From Pyrocephalus nanus (lineage: Eukaryota; Chordata; Aves; Passeriformes; Tyrannidae): a stretch of DNA of 64,000 nt. A program made the position numbers and the translations under genes. The notes under the pieces were generated by a model, which worked only from the letters and a program-made list of their open reading frames with translations, did not search any database and was not told the origin of the DNA. Each line of letters opens with the position of its first letter. The stretch's first letter is position 1. Positions 27,901-42,900 of this stretch are shown here, piece after piece. The stretch covers positions 15,825,501 to 15,889,500 of the forward strand of contig CM076264.1 of NCBI GenBank assembly GCA_038380795.1, written 5' to 3'.

Positions 27901-30900
27901 GGACAAGTTTGGATTGAAAGGGACATTTAAAAATAATTTAGTTAAATTCACTTCCTGTGGGCAAGGACATCTTTCACTATATCAGGTTGCTCAAAGCACC
28001 ACCCAATCTGGTCTCAAACACTTCTAGGAACTGAGCATTCACAGCTTCTCTAGGCAATTTCTTCCAGTGCCTCACCACCCTCATAATCAAAAGTTTCATC
28101 CTTATGCCCAATCTATATCCAGCTTCTTCCCATTTAAAACCACTGCCCCTTGTCCTATCCCAACAGACCCTGGCAAAAAAAAAAGCCTTTCTCCATTATT
28201 CTTGTAAGCCTCCCACAGGTACTGAAAGGCTCCCGTAAGGTCCTCCTAAACCCTCTTCTTCAGGCTGAGTCAGCCCAAGTCTTGGCCTTTCCTCATAGAT
28301 AGTCTTTTGAACAAAAAATTCACTGACTTCTAATGCTCTTTGAAGAAAAAAGTAAACTAATGTTCTGGTTCCCAGATGTGAATCACAACACCAGGAGCAA
28401 GCTAACAGTTCTGTTCATCTGCAACAGCAGAAATACTGTTCAGCAATATAATCTTAACTATGTTTCAAGAGAAGAACAACTATCATTTACATTAAAAAGC
28501 CAAAATACCTCCAGTAGGTGCTAAGATACAGGGCTAATAGTAAATCCAAGAATGCGTACAAAATTTAGGAGTAATTTCAAGGATATGAATAAAATGTAGG
28601 GGTACAGTCTTCTTCTTTCTCCCCTTCTTCCCACACCTCACCCCACCCCCCTCCAAACACGGCAGTCATCATGGACAACTCTCCTGACAAGTACCTTATT
28701 GTTCCTGGTTTCATTGACTAAACTGTCTTCAAAGAAGTTAAAAGAAAGCAACAAGTCCCACAGATTAACCAACTGATTTCCCAACATACCTGTTTGGCAA
28801 TAGCTTTACTATCCAACTTGTTGTAAACTTTCCTTATTTTTGCCACTGTAAATGAAGAAACTGACAGTGCATAGAGACCAAAAGACACCTTCTCTTCTGG
28901 TACCAAAGATACTGGAGATGGATGGATTCCTTCAGACTTTGAATCTTTGCCTTGAAGACAAAATAAAAGTTCATTTCAGTTACAGCACTGGTTTCCTTTT
29001 CAGTTTCAAGAGTAAAATCTTAAGAAATTTATATTGCAGAATAAGTATAGAGGAAAGATTTGACAAATAGCTGAGATGTGATATCGTCCAACCTAAGGGC
29101 TGTTCACTTCCCTTCCCATCTGAAGGAAAACAAAGTAATTGAAAACTAGAGAAGTATTGGGTACATCTGCATCTCTGCCTGTGAAAAGACTTTCTACAAT
29201 GGTTTACTAGAAAAAACACCTTACAAAAGAAGCAAGATTCAAGAAGAACAGATAACTGTGTCTTTAATATTTTCTATCCACTGCTCTGAAAGTGGATGCT
29301 TCTTGAGAGGCACTGCAAGCACTGTGATTGACAGCTGTCTACAACCTCAGAGGAAGCATGCAAAACTCAGCACCTAAAAGCTCAACACAGAAATTCACTT
29401 CTGCAGCTCCCTTCAGGTCAAAAGGTGCAACCCTGGTGAACCACATGAACAGAATTTAAAATTCACGAAGGTTCCTCACCTAACACAGAAACAAGAGACA
29501 AGCTGGGCATCTACATAATTCGTTGAAACAGTCAAGTCTATCAAACCTCACTTGGGTGAGAATAGTTCACCTGGGTGTCTGAATATTTAAAAACAGGGCT
29601 ATGGGCACACACTTCTAACAAGGTTATTTAAATTTTTTTGTGTTGCACTTCCCTCAGTTTCAGAGAAGAACACTTACAAAATATAACAGAATTGCCCATT
29701 TTTGCTAGCTACAAATATTTAAAGGTTTAAATACTTAAAGACTATCGGCTGCACCACAATCTCTCCCTGTTTAACATTTTTTCTCAGTTGACCCATTTGG
29801 GCCTTACAAATGACATTTCAAGAGAGCTGTGTTTGAAGTACAGAATAGATTGCAGATTTGCAAATGAGTGTTATTACCAGAAGCTGACAGGTTAAAGTGC
29901 CTTTCTAATTTCATTTTCTATAGATAAATATAATATACAGTACAAATAATGACAGCTTTAAGCATTTCTAACTAGTTTAAAACCGAAGCAAGGAATACAA
30001 GCACTTCTATCTATCATATCTCAGTACAAGAACTACCAGAAGTATGTTAAAACAGTAATTTGGATTTCTTTCATCCTCTTCAATAGCAGCTACTAATCTT
30101 CTTACTGTGAACAGCCATAGCTTTTCCTCTCTGCCACTGCATTCTCTCTCACCCCTTCTGCGCACAAAAGATTCCACTACACCCAGGCCAAGCTAGCAGC
30201 TGCCATTTGAACTGTACTTACACGGCACATATACTGCTTGGAAGCTTCCGACGTAATTTGGCCCCAGCTCGTAGATGGTGCTGATTCCTGGGGCAGGCAA
30301 AACCTCCTCCAGGAAATGCGTGGGGCCCAAACGCCACACCAAGGACGAGAGCTGGCGCTGCGCGGGCGGGGTGCCAATGTAGGCGTAAACGGTGCTGACC
30401 ACGGGTGGATTGGCAGAACCAGAGCCACTGGGACTGCTGTGAATGTAGTGAAGCTGTAAAGGAGAGAAACGTGGGGAAGTTACTGGGAGAGCACGGGTAC
30501 CGCGGCGAGATCAGAAATTTGGGAAAGCGTTTTTGAGCACCAGGGGAGGTATCAAACAGCTGCTACGTAACATATGGTCTTCTGATACTGTGCTGAAATA
30601 GGCAGTGAAAAACATTACACTGAAAGTAAATGCAGAGATCAGAAGTTAAGTGGCTTTCAAAAGATGAAGCTGTGTATGGAAGCACAGGGCAAAAATATGA
30701 GGATTCTATGATTAAAGAAGCTGTATCTTGATTCTAAAAACATGGTACTCTATGACCATCATTTTTTTTTGCAAAAACAGTAAGACAATCTCAAAAGTTG
30801 TGTTCTTTCTCCTTTTTCACCCAGTGAAAACATACCTTTGGCAATTATACTGTTTTGAGCTGAAGTGCAAATGTGATTAACTAAATTCAATAAGATTTTT

Positions 30901-33900
30901 CAAACAATAAAGCAAATGCATGAGTAAGATCCTGCCCTATATATAATGACAATAATAACCTCCCAGGCTTTTTCTATCTGCATTGTAAAAATTCTGTTAC
31001 CAGCTACTGAATGCAGTCATGTATGACAAGACAGATGGCCAGACACACACCCATGTATCACAGCTATTAGCAGAACAAGTTACACCAGTCCTCTTTCTGC
31101 AAAAGGAATACTGGAAGGTAAACTCTGAAAGACAACACATGGTTACCTATGTACAGTAACACTGGCTAATTTACACCCCACACCATGTTTAGCTTTCTCC
31201 CTTAAAGCCTACACTTGCCAAATGATGTTTGGTTATCTCCTACAAGTTGGGAATACTCTGTGTTCAGTGGACAGGCCCACAGCAATCTTCCCTGCTCTCT
31301 GCTTTTGGCCTCCAAGTTTCTTCCATGTAACAACAAGATATTGACCTTTACAACTAACTGTGATGTGTCATCTACAATCAATGAATAAAAACACTGGACA
31401 CCTTGGGATGTTATTTCTGGGGTGGGAATAGGGTTGGGAAAGGAACAACCTGAACAGATTGTTCTATACGCAATGATTAGATTGGCAAAGCTGTGTAATT
31501 TTCCTACTATTCAGTCTTAGATCTGCTACGTGGTCCTGGGATAACTTATCTTCTGCTTTTTATGATCCTTCTAATTAGTTAGCAGCATAGCTGTGCCACA
31601 CTTGCCTCACATTCCGTGCAACATGTTCACCTTTTATCTTCTCTTAAGAGGACTAGAGCTGGGTCTGAGCGTGTAGTGAGCAAAGACTCCTTTTTTCCCC
31701 AAGGCTTGTTTGTTGTTTTGTTGCTTGTTTTGTTTGGGGTTTTTTGTTGTATGGGGGGGTTGGTGGGTTTTTTTGCCTTTTCTCTGTGTGTGGTTTTTGT
31801 TTGGTTTTTGTTTGTTTGTTTGTTTTCTTTTTATTATTTATTTTTTGCTTTTTCTTCTGGTGGTGAGGGGAAGAGGGGATGGTGTTGGTTTGTTTTGTTC
31901 ATGGTTTTTTGTGGTTTTTTGTGCATATATTATACAAACACAGAGAAAAATCACTCCAAGCAGTAAAAACGGGGTTTGAAAGATTTATATTACCTTAACA
32001 GTGTTAACAAGCTGTCCATCGAGGTAGAGAGCAGCTGTGCTGTTCTTTAGCATGCCTTTACTCATGACCAGAACTAGGTGATGCCACTGGCCTTCCACAA
32101 TGAGGTCACCGCAGCGGAAACGGGCACAACAGGGAAGAATTTCATAAAACGATGATTCCTCACTGAAGTCATCAACTAAAGGAAAAGTTTCAGTTAGTGG
32201 GCTCCGGTAAGAGATTTAAACAGACAAATATGTAATCAGAATTTATGCAATATCAACTACAGCAGTACATGAAAGCCATTTTTCTGAAAGCAAGTAATTA
32301 ACAAAAACACAGCAATATAAGAATAAAACCATACAATTAACAAGTATTACTTTAGATTTTCAAATACAAGGACTGAAAGAATGAAATCAGATTTTTTGGG
32401 AAAGTATTCAGACCAAATAGTCCCAGTCTGACAGGCTGACCATCCTTAAATACTTGCACATTAACAAACCATTACAGTTTTGGTATTATCAGCAACAGAT
32501 CTCCACTTCCTTTGAATTCTCCAAGAAAATTCTCAGGATATGTTCAGACTTTTGACTTTTGACCTTCTCCCCTCCCTTTGAAACTTTAGCTGGAATTACT
32601 AGATTCCTCAAGTATTTACTAACTTTCTCATGCCACCATGCAAGTCACAGAAAGATCTTTTGTTGGTTTTCTAAAAAGGTTTTTATTGCAGTAGTCACCA
32701 AGAAATAACAGATGTCTCTCCGAACCCACGGAGCTTTTTTTCACTTTTCTCACACTGTGGAGAGAATGATATCCATATTTCCAGTCATTCTCTTACTAGT
32801 TTTCCCTGTTCCACCATGGTCTCCTCCACAGATCCTACTGCGTGCTCCACTGTGGTCCTTCCCAGGGGTCACTGGGAATCTCTGCTCCAGTGCCTGTAAC
32901 ACCCTCTCCCCTCCTTTCCTCTCATCTTCACATCCCCAGGTTTTGTCTCACATTTTTTTCCCCTTATTCCTTGCACCATGAAGTGTTTCACTCTTTTTTC
33001 CCCAGAGGCACCACCAGCCTGGCTGCTGGGCTCAGCCGCGTCCTGCAAAGAATAAGCTGTGGAGCTGGTCAAACCCAGCCACATGTGCCATGGGGCAGCA
33101 CTGGCCCTTCTCTCACAGAAGCCTCCTCTTGACCCCCAGCACCTGGCCAGAGACCCAATATGAACTTATCAGTATCATGCTTGAACCATGAGGTCACACA
33201 TAAAGGAAAATACAAGTGAAAAGATTGCCTTTCAAAGCCTCTGCATCAGAATCATGCTAAATCACAAAGCACAAGTGAAGTTAAAGATGAGGCTGAAAGC
33301 CTGAGACATTTCTCCTTAATAAAAGCCACAAATAGGATGTCTGGCTGGTCCAGACACATGGACACAGGAACATATTCTCAGCCTCTCCACAAGGGCTGAA
33401 AACAAGCTGCTGACCACTCAAGCCCAATTCACCCACCCACACTCTTCAAGCATTTCCCAGGTCTTTTTTCACTAATGGGTGCCCAGTTCTCCTCTCCTGA
33501 ATGTTGAAATACTTTTTATTCCTCAAGTATAGAGTTTTTTAATTTCTCCAAAAGGCATCCATTGACATCATACCAGAGGGCAAGATTAGTTTGCAGGTGC
33601 ACTAACTTCTCCATCACAAAACAGACTGACCCACACTCTACTTGAAAGCCTCCCTCAACAAAAAAAGATTGAAAATAAAATAAAAAAAAACTCAAACAGC
33701 CCAGGGAATGGTTTGACAGAAAACAGGAACTTTTCAGATCTCTCTTCATTCTTTCATACTGAAGGAAAAGAAACCATTAATCCTCTTAAACCACAACCGC
33801 TGCCTGAACAGCGAGAACACTCATTTCTTTAGAAATAGCACAAGGAAAATGATAAAAGCAGAGTACTTGGAACTAACTTCCAGATACAAAATAAATCTCA

Positions 33901-36900
33901 AGTTCTTTTCTCAGCAAAACACCTTTGAGAATAATTCTTGCTTACCCAGTCCTTAAACCACGTCATCTATTCTTACAACAGACTGTCAAGCACTTCCAGT
34001 CCCTGTGTTGGTGGGCCTGTCATCTCAATTCCTCAGGTACTCACCTGCTCAGCACTTGGTGGTAACAACACCAACTATGATTTAACCACAACAGGATAGC
34101 ACTCAAGTAAAGCAAAGTACCGTGGTCCAATTAAAAACTAGTCTTTTGGATGGACACCTTCATATCTTTTCTGACAAAGTCTCTTCCAATCCAATCTTTT
34201 TCAAGGAGTTAGATAGTCAGGGCTTACAAACTATAAACGTATGATCTATATCTCCACTGCAGGCTAAAGCAGTTAATATGAAGATAAGCTTGTTTCATTT
34301 TCTAAGAATTCACTTTCTGAGAAAGAAAACACTGTCAGTACCTTTATAATTTAATAGGTTTCATTCCTCTTTCATTCTATGGGTTTTCAGCTCTCAAGTT
34401 TCAGATTTTGAATCTGAGTTCTATTGAGGGAGACTGCTGCCATTAAGGACGTGAATGTCTGCTTACAGAATATTCCTTATTTTCTTGGTAACAGTCTACT
34501 TAACTGTTTGTGTTGTTTTGTTGGAGGTTTTTTTGTTGTTGTTGGTTTGTTTGGGTTTTTTTTAATAACAACAGTTGTATACATTCTTTATTAGTGCCTG
34601 CTACTCAAAAGGAAAGAACAGAAGCAGGAGCAGATTTTCCACAACCACTTGTAACCCAGTGTGTTGGTCTGGTGAAGAGCTAAGCCTGAAACACATGCAG
34701 AAGGCTGCCCTGCTCCTCTCAGCTCCCTCCATAGCCCCAGCATGTAAACTGGCCTGTCAAAACTGACCACTTCTGGAGGCTCTGATGGAGGACAAGGCAG
34801 GAGACAGGAGATGGCTAATTCTGAAGCCTCTGACTGCACTGATAGTGTTCTCTAGCAGATTTACTGGCATCACCAGCTTCACCTAGATCTCTTGGAATTC
34901 CACCTCTGGTCACAAATACTGAGTGAAGCTACAAACTATTTCTGAAAACCGATCACAGCATTAAAACATGAAATGAATGATTGCCTTCAAACAGCCCTCC
35001 AGACTATCCAGACTGAAAAACCCTTCACAATATTTCTAAATAGTTAAAATTTGCACCTCAGGAGATGATGTCTAAAACAAAAAACACAAGATAAGTAAAA
35101 GGCAAAAACCTTCCAAAACCATAACATAATGAATACATAGTACTTGGGACTTTGGCAAATTTTTTTCTTTCTATATACATCTTATTTGGAAATTATAAAA
35201 GGTCCCTAATTTCTACATGAATGATCAAATTTTGCATTTTTTTTCATTGTCAAAACCCACTAGGAACTGGTGAAGTTGCAATGGAAGTTGCATCAGACAG
35301 GATTCTTCTTGACACCACGTTTAAAATAAACTTGCTGTAGCATCCCCATAATATTGTCAGCATTAGCTGATGACATGACACAACTCTTACCGTAATTTTG
35401 AAGCAATTCTTCTTTAGTTGAGACAATCAGTGACCGGTCCTTTGCCGAGAGGACAATGGCAAGGCATACGTAATGCTGCTCTGAGGAGTTTGCACGACGC
35501 ACTACAGTCAGAAGTCTCACAGGATGGTTATTAGGAGGGGTACTAAAATGTTCAATACAAAACCAAGTTGAGTAGCTTAAACCGGATGGTGGTGGGAAAA
35601 ATCTTTCACCTAAAACCAAAAAAAGAAAGCCCATTACACAGTTGCAATGGTTAGTACTTAGGATATCTACCTGTTCCTTTTTCCATATCTGACACCAGCT
35701 GTGCCTTCTCAAACTTTTCCTTCCTGGATTTCAGCATTACTTCTTACATTTCTGGATCAAGTTTGAAGGAAAAGCCACATAAAGGTAGCTCAGAGGGGTT
35801 TCTTGCAAAATGAAGTAAAGCAAGAATTTCCCACTATTCCTTCCTATTCTAAAAAAAACCAAAGAACCAAACCAAACTCAACTCTGAAGCTGTGTTTGTT
35901 TACAGCAACCCAGTTTCAGGTCCCTAGACTAAAAAAGTGGAAAAGGATCAGGCACTCAGAAATGGCTAATATCATGATGAGGTGCTTCTTCCACAGGTGT
36001 GACTTGCTGAGGAAGTGTCTGTTGAGGAGTATCTCTCCACCACAAACACCTGACTCTATTTCATCTTCTGGGTGCTCCCATGAATTCTGTCTTACTGCAG
36101 TAAACTTTCAACTTAGTTTTTTAGACTTAACATCTTTTTTTAACTAAGCGACCACGTTCAAATAATCCCACAGCACACCAGGTTCCTGTGGAGTGAACAG
36201 CCTATAACAACACGTAAAAGTAAACAATTATATAAGATTTTTTTGGATGATAAGTGCAATTAGACCTGTAATAAATGCAGTCAAGAATTCAGCAGTCACA
36301 AGTACGGCATCAAAATTAATTCCTATGCTCCTCACACTACTACCTCAACTTCTTCTTAATGCATCTGGGTTCATTATTCATATGCTTTGCTTGATTACAA
36401 TTTCACCTGCTGAAAGCCTTGTGTTTTAAAGCAATCACAGGTTTATATTTTATATTTTATGTTGCTTTTTATTGCCCTGGGGGCAAAAATACACATACCA
36501 AAAAAAAAAAACCCACAAGAAATTCTCCATTATGACTGCACAGTGTCCAACACCAACTTCATGGCTAACAAAGACGTAAGAGAACTAAACATCAGATACA
36601 AAACACTGTTGATAGTCATACTTGAGTACTTACCAGTTCCAATTCCACTGACAACAGCACCATCGACAAGTCCTGTTGTAACAGCATTATTTGTAGGTGC
36701 ATTGTGGGGAGCCAAACTTGGCAAGAACAGGCAGCTGTTAAACAGAAGATCAGCAACACACCAGAGTTTATGGAAGTCAATATAAGCAGAGTTCATTACA
36801 AACAAAATATTGCCTAGGAAAATATACTATAAGCACACAATCACTCTTCATAACTTAATGTATTAATGAAAAATAGAAATGAATTCTTAGGATCGCTCCT

Positions 36901-39900
36901 TGTGAGCAGCAGAGCCTCCTTGTGAGGCCAAATTACCTCCTGCACAAAGAGCTCTTGGTCCTTACAACAGCCACTGATGCTGTGGACACAACAGAAACCA
37001 ATATAAGGACTTCCTTAGGTACTACAAGAGCTCAATTTCAGTAATCAACCTATACGAGATGGAGTGAATGCCCACAGGAATTCAGCTTCCAATGAATATA
37101 GATATTCCTACTGGAGGAAAGATGATGGCTCTTCCACTTGTTGAGAGTCATCACTTTGTTGACATTTACGCTAGTTTAAGTATACTGTAGCTGATTTGCC
37201 TGACAGTGGTAGAAGTTATTTTGTTCTCTCTATAAAATAGAGTTAACTTGACCACTCATCTCAACAGTTACAACAATCCAGGGTTCTGGTCACTACTATC
37301 TTCTTTTGGACTACAGTTGTCATTATATACTTCTTCCTCCCTCTTGAAAATGTTGTTCTCTGGGTGAATTCCCCATGATCAATGGTACTACAAGCAAGTT
37401 CTCTCTAAGCAGGTAACTTGCAAGGGTCCACTAACTGCAGATTTCATGAAACTTCCTGGCACCTAAAAAAAAAAAAAATCTAAAACTTTTTAGTTTGTTT
37501 TTAAGTGATTACAGCCTTCTTAAGTGATTTGCTGAAATTACAAGAAGTCACAGCTGCATTATGTGAGTTACTTTTGGACACATCACCAGAACCTACAAAT
37601 CTCTGGAAGCAATGACAACAATTCTTTTTGTCAGCTTATTGCAAGCTGTTCTTAGGTCCCAAGCATTTTCTCTTCTCTTATGAAGGATGTAGAACAGACC
37701 TTAGAGTACCATTTGTTAAAAAAAAAAAATACTGTCCCTGACTATATTGGATATGAAGACTAGATGCAAAATGGGTGTTTCATTCTTGCTTTGCAAAGCT
37801 GAGAAGAGAATGCAGAGCAGCAGAGCTCCTAAATATTCAGTTTTCTATTCAATTTTTATAACCAAAAAGACAAAACATTTTCTTTAAACAGATGCTAAGA
37901 ATACTGTCATGTTTTAAACGTCTGAACAGTCAAGTTAAATCATATTACATGATCCTCATAAAGTGCTTCATTCAGCAGGTGTTTAATTAGAGAGATAAAA
38001 ACAGTAAGTGATACTGGGTGCTAAAAGAAAAAAATGAGTTAAGCATGATATTCGGGCTCTGCCTCCAGTTAATACTACTTTTTCCAGTTATTTGAACTCA
38101 TCATAGCTGCCTTATTCGCTTTACTTGTATTTCTGATTTACCCACTTCCATATTTCCGAGTCTCTCAGCAATTTTAAGTGGGTCTCAGAACAACTGGGCC
38201 ATACAAATGTCATACGTAAATCCCAGCAGCCTTTCAAGGGTATGTAAGCATTCCTTCGTTTTAAAAGGCACGTGAAACCCAGGACTGAGAGGGTCCTATC
38301 AATGTTTAAACACATACCTACTTCTACTTTCACCCATGGCAAGCATTTGCTCTCAAGGCGTTAACGAACAAGAATGAATTTATGTGACTTGAAGTATTCC
38401 TTTCTCTTCTTTCAAGAACTCATTTGCTCCTTGCTTGCAAACAGTCTATTAAAAATTTCAAGTATTCCTCTGAAAACAAAGGAAGTAACACAACATTGCA
38501 GCGTGCCCCGTGTTATTTGAGAGCACCGCGGGACCTTACCCGAACCCTTCAAGAGAAGTGTCAAACTCGATGAATGCCGGCGTGACCGATGATCCGTGAA
38601 GCCTGATATCATGTGGGGTTGTCATGGAGACCAAACACTTCACTCTCGTCAGGGGTACTGTGCTCCCTTCTGCTGGCTTGAGCAGGCTCTTGCTTATCCG
38701 GTAGTGGCTGTCCTCGTGCACGCCGAAGACGCTGTCAGAACCCAGACCTTCCGTTGAGGTAACCATGCTATCTACAGTGGAAGCCAAGAAACAACACAGC
38801 ATTGCAAAAGGGAGGCCTTTTCAGACTGTATTCGGACTTTTCAAGTACTGCTTCTGATGCAATAGCTGAACTGTCAATCATTGTCTACTAGTTCAGCCTC
38901 TAAGAAGGTAATGAGTTGGGAACTATTGCTCTCATTATAAAAACGCTTGACCCAGGCAGAAAGATGAGCATCTTGTGCAATATAATATGGAATGTTTGTG
39001 GTAAAGCCAAAAAAATCGAGCCAAGAAGCCATCCCACTTCCTATCATCCACCCTAATGTAGCTAACTAATTAACACTCTGGCCAAGAGATAAGTTGAATC
39101 TCTTCCTCTCTCCTTTTCTAAAATGTACTGAACACAATGATAGAACATGAATTCAGTAATTAATTTAGTTTATTTATTTCATTAATTAATGCTTAATCAA
39201 CACCATCTAGGATACGTCCTAGTTACTTTTTAACTAATTCAAACATTTCAATTAAGGTATTTTTAACTATGTGTTAAAATGAGCCATACAATGACCAAGC
39301 TGACACACAGAAATAAGTATCACATGCTTTGGAAACTTTTCAATAATTTCTTTGTATTATAATTTACTGAGACTCTCCTACAGTACGTGAACAGCTATTC
39401 CCAAGCTCTACACCTCATGGATAATAACAGGAGACAGTGCAGTTATTTTATCTGACACCTTACTGAACCCATGAGAGATGATACTACACAGGTTTAATGA
39501 TGTGCACGTGAAAGGATCTGAGAAAAAATAATGTTAAATATCTACAAATGCAGGATCTGTTCTAGACTTGAAAACAAACTACTACCTTATTAAACAGTAC
39601 TGTTCCTAAAATAAGAAATGATAATCACCTTACTGGATATACATTAAATACAAGTACTACATTCTCTCTGCATTCAGAACTTTTCTAATCAAACTGTTCT
39701 GATGATTTTACATTCATATGAAGCTGGGGTGAAGCTGGGTTTCTATGGATGGTTATCTACAGATTTTACTAAGTATGCAATTGGGGGATATAAGAGAAGC
39801 ATTCTTTACACAAATTTTTAGCACTTCAGCACCTACTTCTCATTTCTGGTTCAAAGCTCAGTGAGCTGGGTTTGTGCACTCGGTACTGCTTCAACAGCTT

Positions 39901-42900
39901 TTTGTCCCAGGCTCCACAATTCAAAGGATTTCCCAAGCGTAAAAATTCCCTAAGAAAGAGAATAAAAATATTTGCAAATCATTTTGTCTATTTATTTGTC
40001 CATAATTGCACCAAATCTAAACCCACCTTTTTTGAAAGACAGTAATTACTTGCAATGAACATAACTTTCAAGTAAGAAAATAAACCAATGCATAATCAAA
40101 AAAAACCATATTTTATCCATTCGAAACTATTTAATGTTTGAACATATGGTCTAAAAAGTTGACATTATTTTAACTAATCAAACAATTTTGATAAAGTTTC
40201 TAATTTCCTTCTCTTCATTCCAAAGGCTTGGCAGGAGGCTGCTGCACCCCATCAGGGCACTCAGTGCATGTTCAGCAAGCTGAACTCCTCTCGAGAAGCA
40301 GACCATAGGCTGAAGTAAGTGACCTCAGCTTTGTTTTATTCCTGTGTCCTGTTTGGTTGGGGGAATGATTTCACAGATATCAACATCTGCATCTGTAGAT
40401 AACAGTATTATCTATATATACAGCTACCTAGGCTATTGCTATTGGTATCTATGCTTAGAGAAGCTTTAGTCCTGTGATGTTGCAAGCAGCAAGTCCACTT
40501 GCAGAACCACTTCTGACACAGCTACATGCCACTGAGGTGAACCAAGCAGCTGTCCTGGCTGCAGGTCAGCCAGCCAGCAATCCACAGGAGATAATACAAT
40601 TAAGTTCCTTATTACAGCTGAGATCACAAAATCACAGGATGGTTTGGGTTGGAAGGGACCTTTAAAGGTCATCTAAGCACTCTGCTGCAGGCTGGGCTTA
40701 TATTGATTTGCTCAAAGCTCCTTCCAACCTGACCTTGAACAATTCCAATGATGGGGCACTCAGAGCTTCTCTGGACAAGATTTTCCAGTGTCTCACCAAC
40801 CACACTGCAAAAAATGTCTTCCTTATGTTCAGTCTAAATCCAGCCTCTTTCAGTTTAAAACCCTGGTCCTGTCACTATGGGCTCTGGTAAGAATTCTCTC
40901 CCTGTTGTTCTTGCAAGCCTTCTTTTCAAGTTGAAAGGCCTCAAGAAGGTCTCCCCAGAATCTAACAAGCAATCCAAACCATCATTCAGCTGCGTGAGCA
41001 TTTAACAAATGATTCATAATATGCTCATAAATTTTTCAAGCTTGCTTTTACGCAAACCTTCTAAAGCTATGCATCCCCAGATTTTTTCCAGACACCTTTT
41101 GTATCGCACTCCTGCATTTCCTTCACAGAAAAAAAGTTCTAAATAGAAGGGCTAGGCTGAAGTTTTTCTAATCTGAGGTATTTAGCATCGCACAGAAAAG
41201 TCAAGAAATCCATCCTCATATTTCCTCTTCCTGAGGACATAGCCAAGAATGGCATTTTTGATATCCTCTCAAGATTTGCAGGAAGAAAACAATCATTTAA
41301 CTTCAGTACAGTCTCTGTGAGAAACACCAGATCTCCCAGGCTCCATACTTCTCCCTTCTCTCCAAATACCAGTGTCTCCAGGGTTACATGCTGATTAACA
41401 GAAGCGAAACTGTCTATTTGATGAGAAATTAAAATGAGACCTTATGCTATCAACTACCGTATCAGGTCACTCAGGCTCTCTACACTTCGAGCCATTTACA
41501 GTGAGCCAGTGACAGCGCGGGCAGGGGGCTCAGTCCACCCGAACTTCCAGCCTATCTTTCTGACCTCAACACCATTGGCTGCAGAGCCTGGGAGGCCAGC
41601 CTTTCAAACATCCTTTGGAGTGGTGGATGCAGTGAGTGGTCCTCATCTGCCAGAGCGGCGCTGCATCTCTGCAGAAGTCGTGCATGGAGCCCGGCTTCGC
41701 ACATGACTTGCTGGTTTCTCTCCGTGTGCACCAGGGACTGCAGGATGTTCGCCACTGCCAGCTGGAGATCCAGTGCATGCTGAAAACAAGAACAGCACAA
41801 AACCTGAGAAGTGCAAACTGAAAAGGGAAATAAAATAAAGGCCTCATGCATAATAATGAAAACTACCATTAGCAGTAACTACACAAAATTACCTATATGT
41901 GCATGCACATGTGTGTTTTGGGGGGGTGTGTGCTTGTCTGTGTGAAGAAACACTTTAGAAAAAAGGGTGCTAAGTTATATGAAGGATTATCACAACTACT
42001 GTCAAGAAAAACAATTCATCTCTACTTTTCACCAGAAAAGAGAATCAATTTGGAAGTTCTAAGTGCTTGGAGAGAACTAAGGACTTTAATTTTTGTGACC
42101 TAATAACTTAATACAGATACATAATCATTTAGGTTAGAAAAGACCAGCACTGCCATGTCCACCACTAAACTATGTTCCCAAATGCCACATCTACATGTCT
42201 TTTAAACACCTGGGCAGCCTGTTCCAATGCTTGACAACCCTTTTGGTGAACATATTTTTCCTAATATCCAACCTAAACCTTCCCTGGCACAACTTGAGAC
42301 CATTTACTCATCCTATCATTTGTTTGACTTGCTGGGACTGACCCCCATCTTGCTGCAACCTCCTTTCAGGTAGTTGTAGACATAAAGTCTCCCCTGAGCC
42401 TCCTTTTCTCCAGGCTAAACAATGACAGCTCCCTGAGCCACTCCTCATCAGACTTTTGCTCCAGACCCTTCCCCAGCTTTGCTGCCCTTCTCTGGACATG
42501 CTCCAGCATTGTGCTGTCCTTCCGGTAGTGAGTGGCCCAAACTGAACACAGAATTTGGGGTGTGGCCTCACCAGTGCCAAGCACGGGGGGATGATCATTT
42601 CCCTAGTCCCACTGATCATACTATTCCTAATCCAGGCCAGGATGCCAATGGCCTTCTTGGCCACCTGGCACACTGATGGCTCATGTTCAGCCAGCTGTCG
42701 ACCAGCACCCCCAAGTCCTTTTCTACTAGACACTCTTCCCACCACTCTTCCCCGAGCATTACACGGGGCTGTTGTGATCCAAGGGCAGGACCGGGCATTT
42801 GGCCTTGTTGAACCTCAAATCTTTAGCCTCAGCCCATTGATCCAGCCTGTCCAGGTCCCTCTGCAAAGCCTTCCTACCCTTCAGCAGATCAGCACTCCCA

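Noticed and set aside
31616..31979. 116- and 89-codon plus-strand frames with runs of Phe, Val and Leu (apparent membrane protein)
   Set aside because: Translation of the G/T-rich low-complexity tract; hydrophobicity follows from T-rich codons.
32712..33132. 89- and 96-codon Pro/Ser-rich plus-strand frames
   Set aside because: They fall inside the probable interspersed repeat and have no family resemblance I can support.
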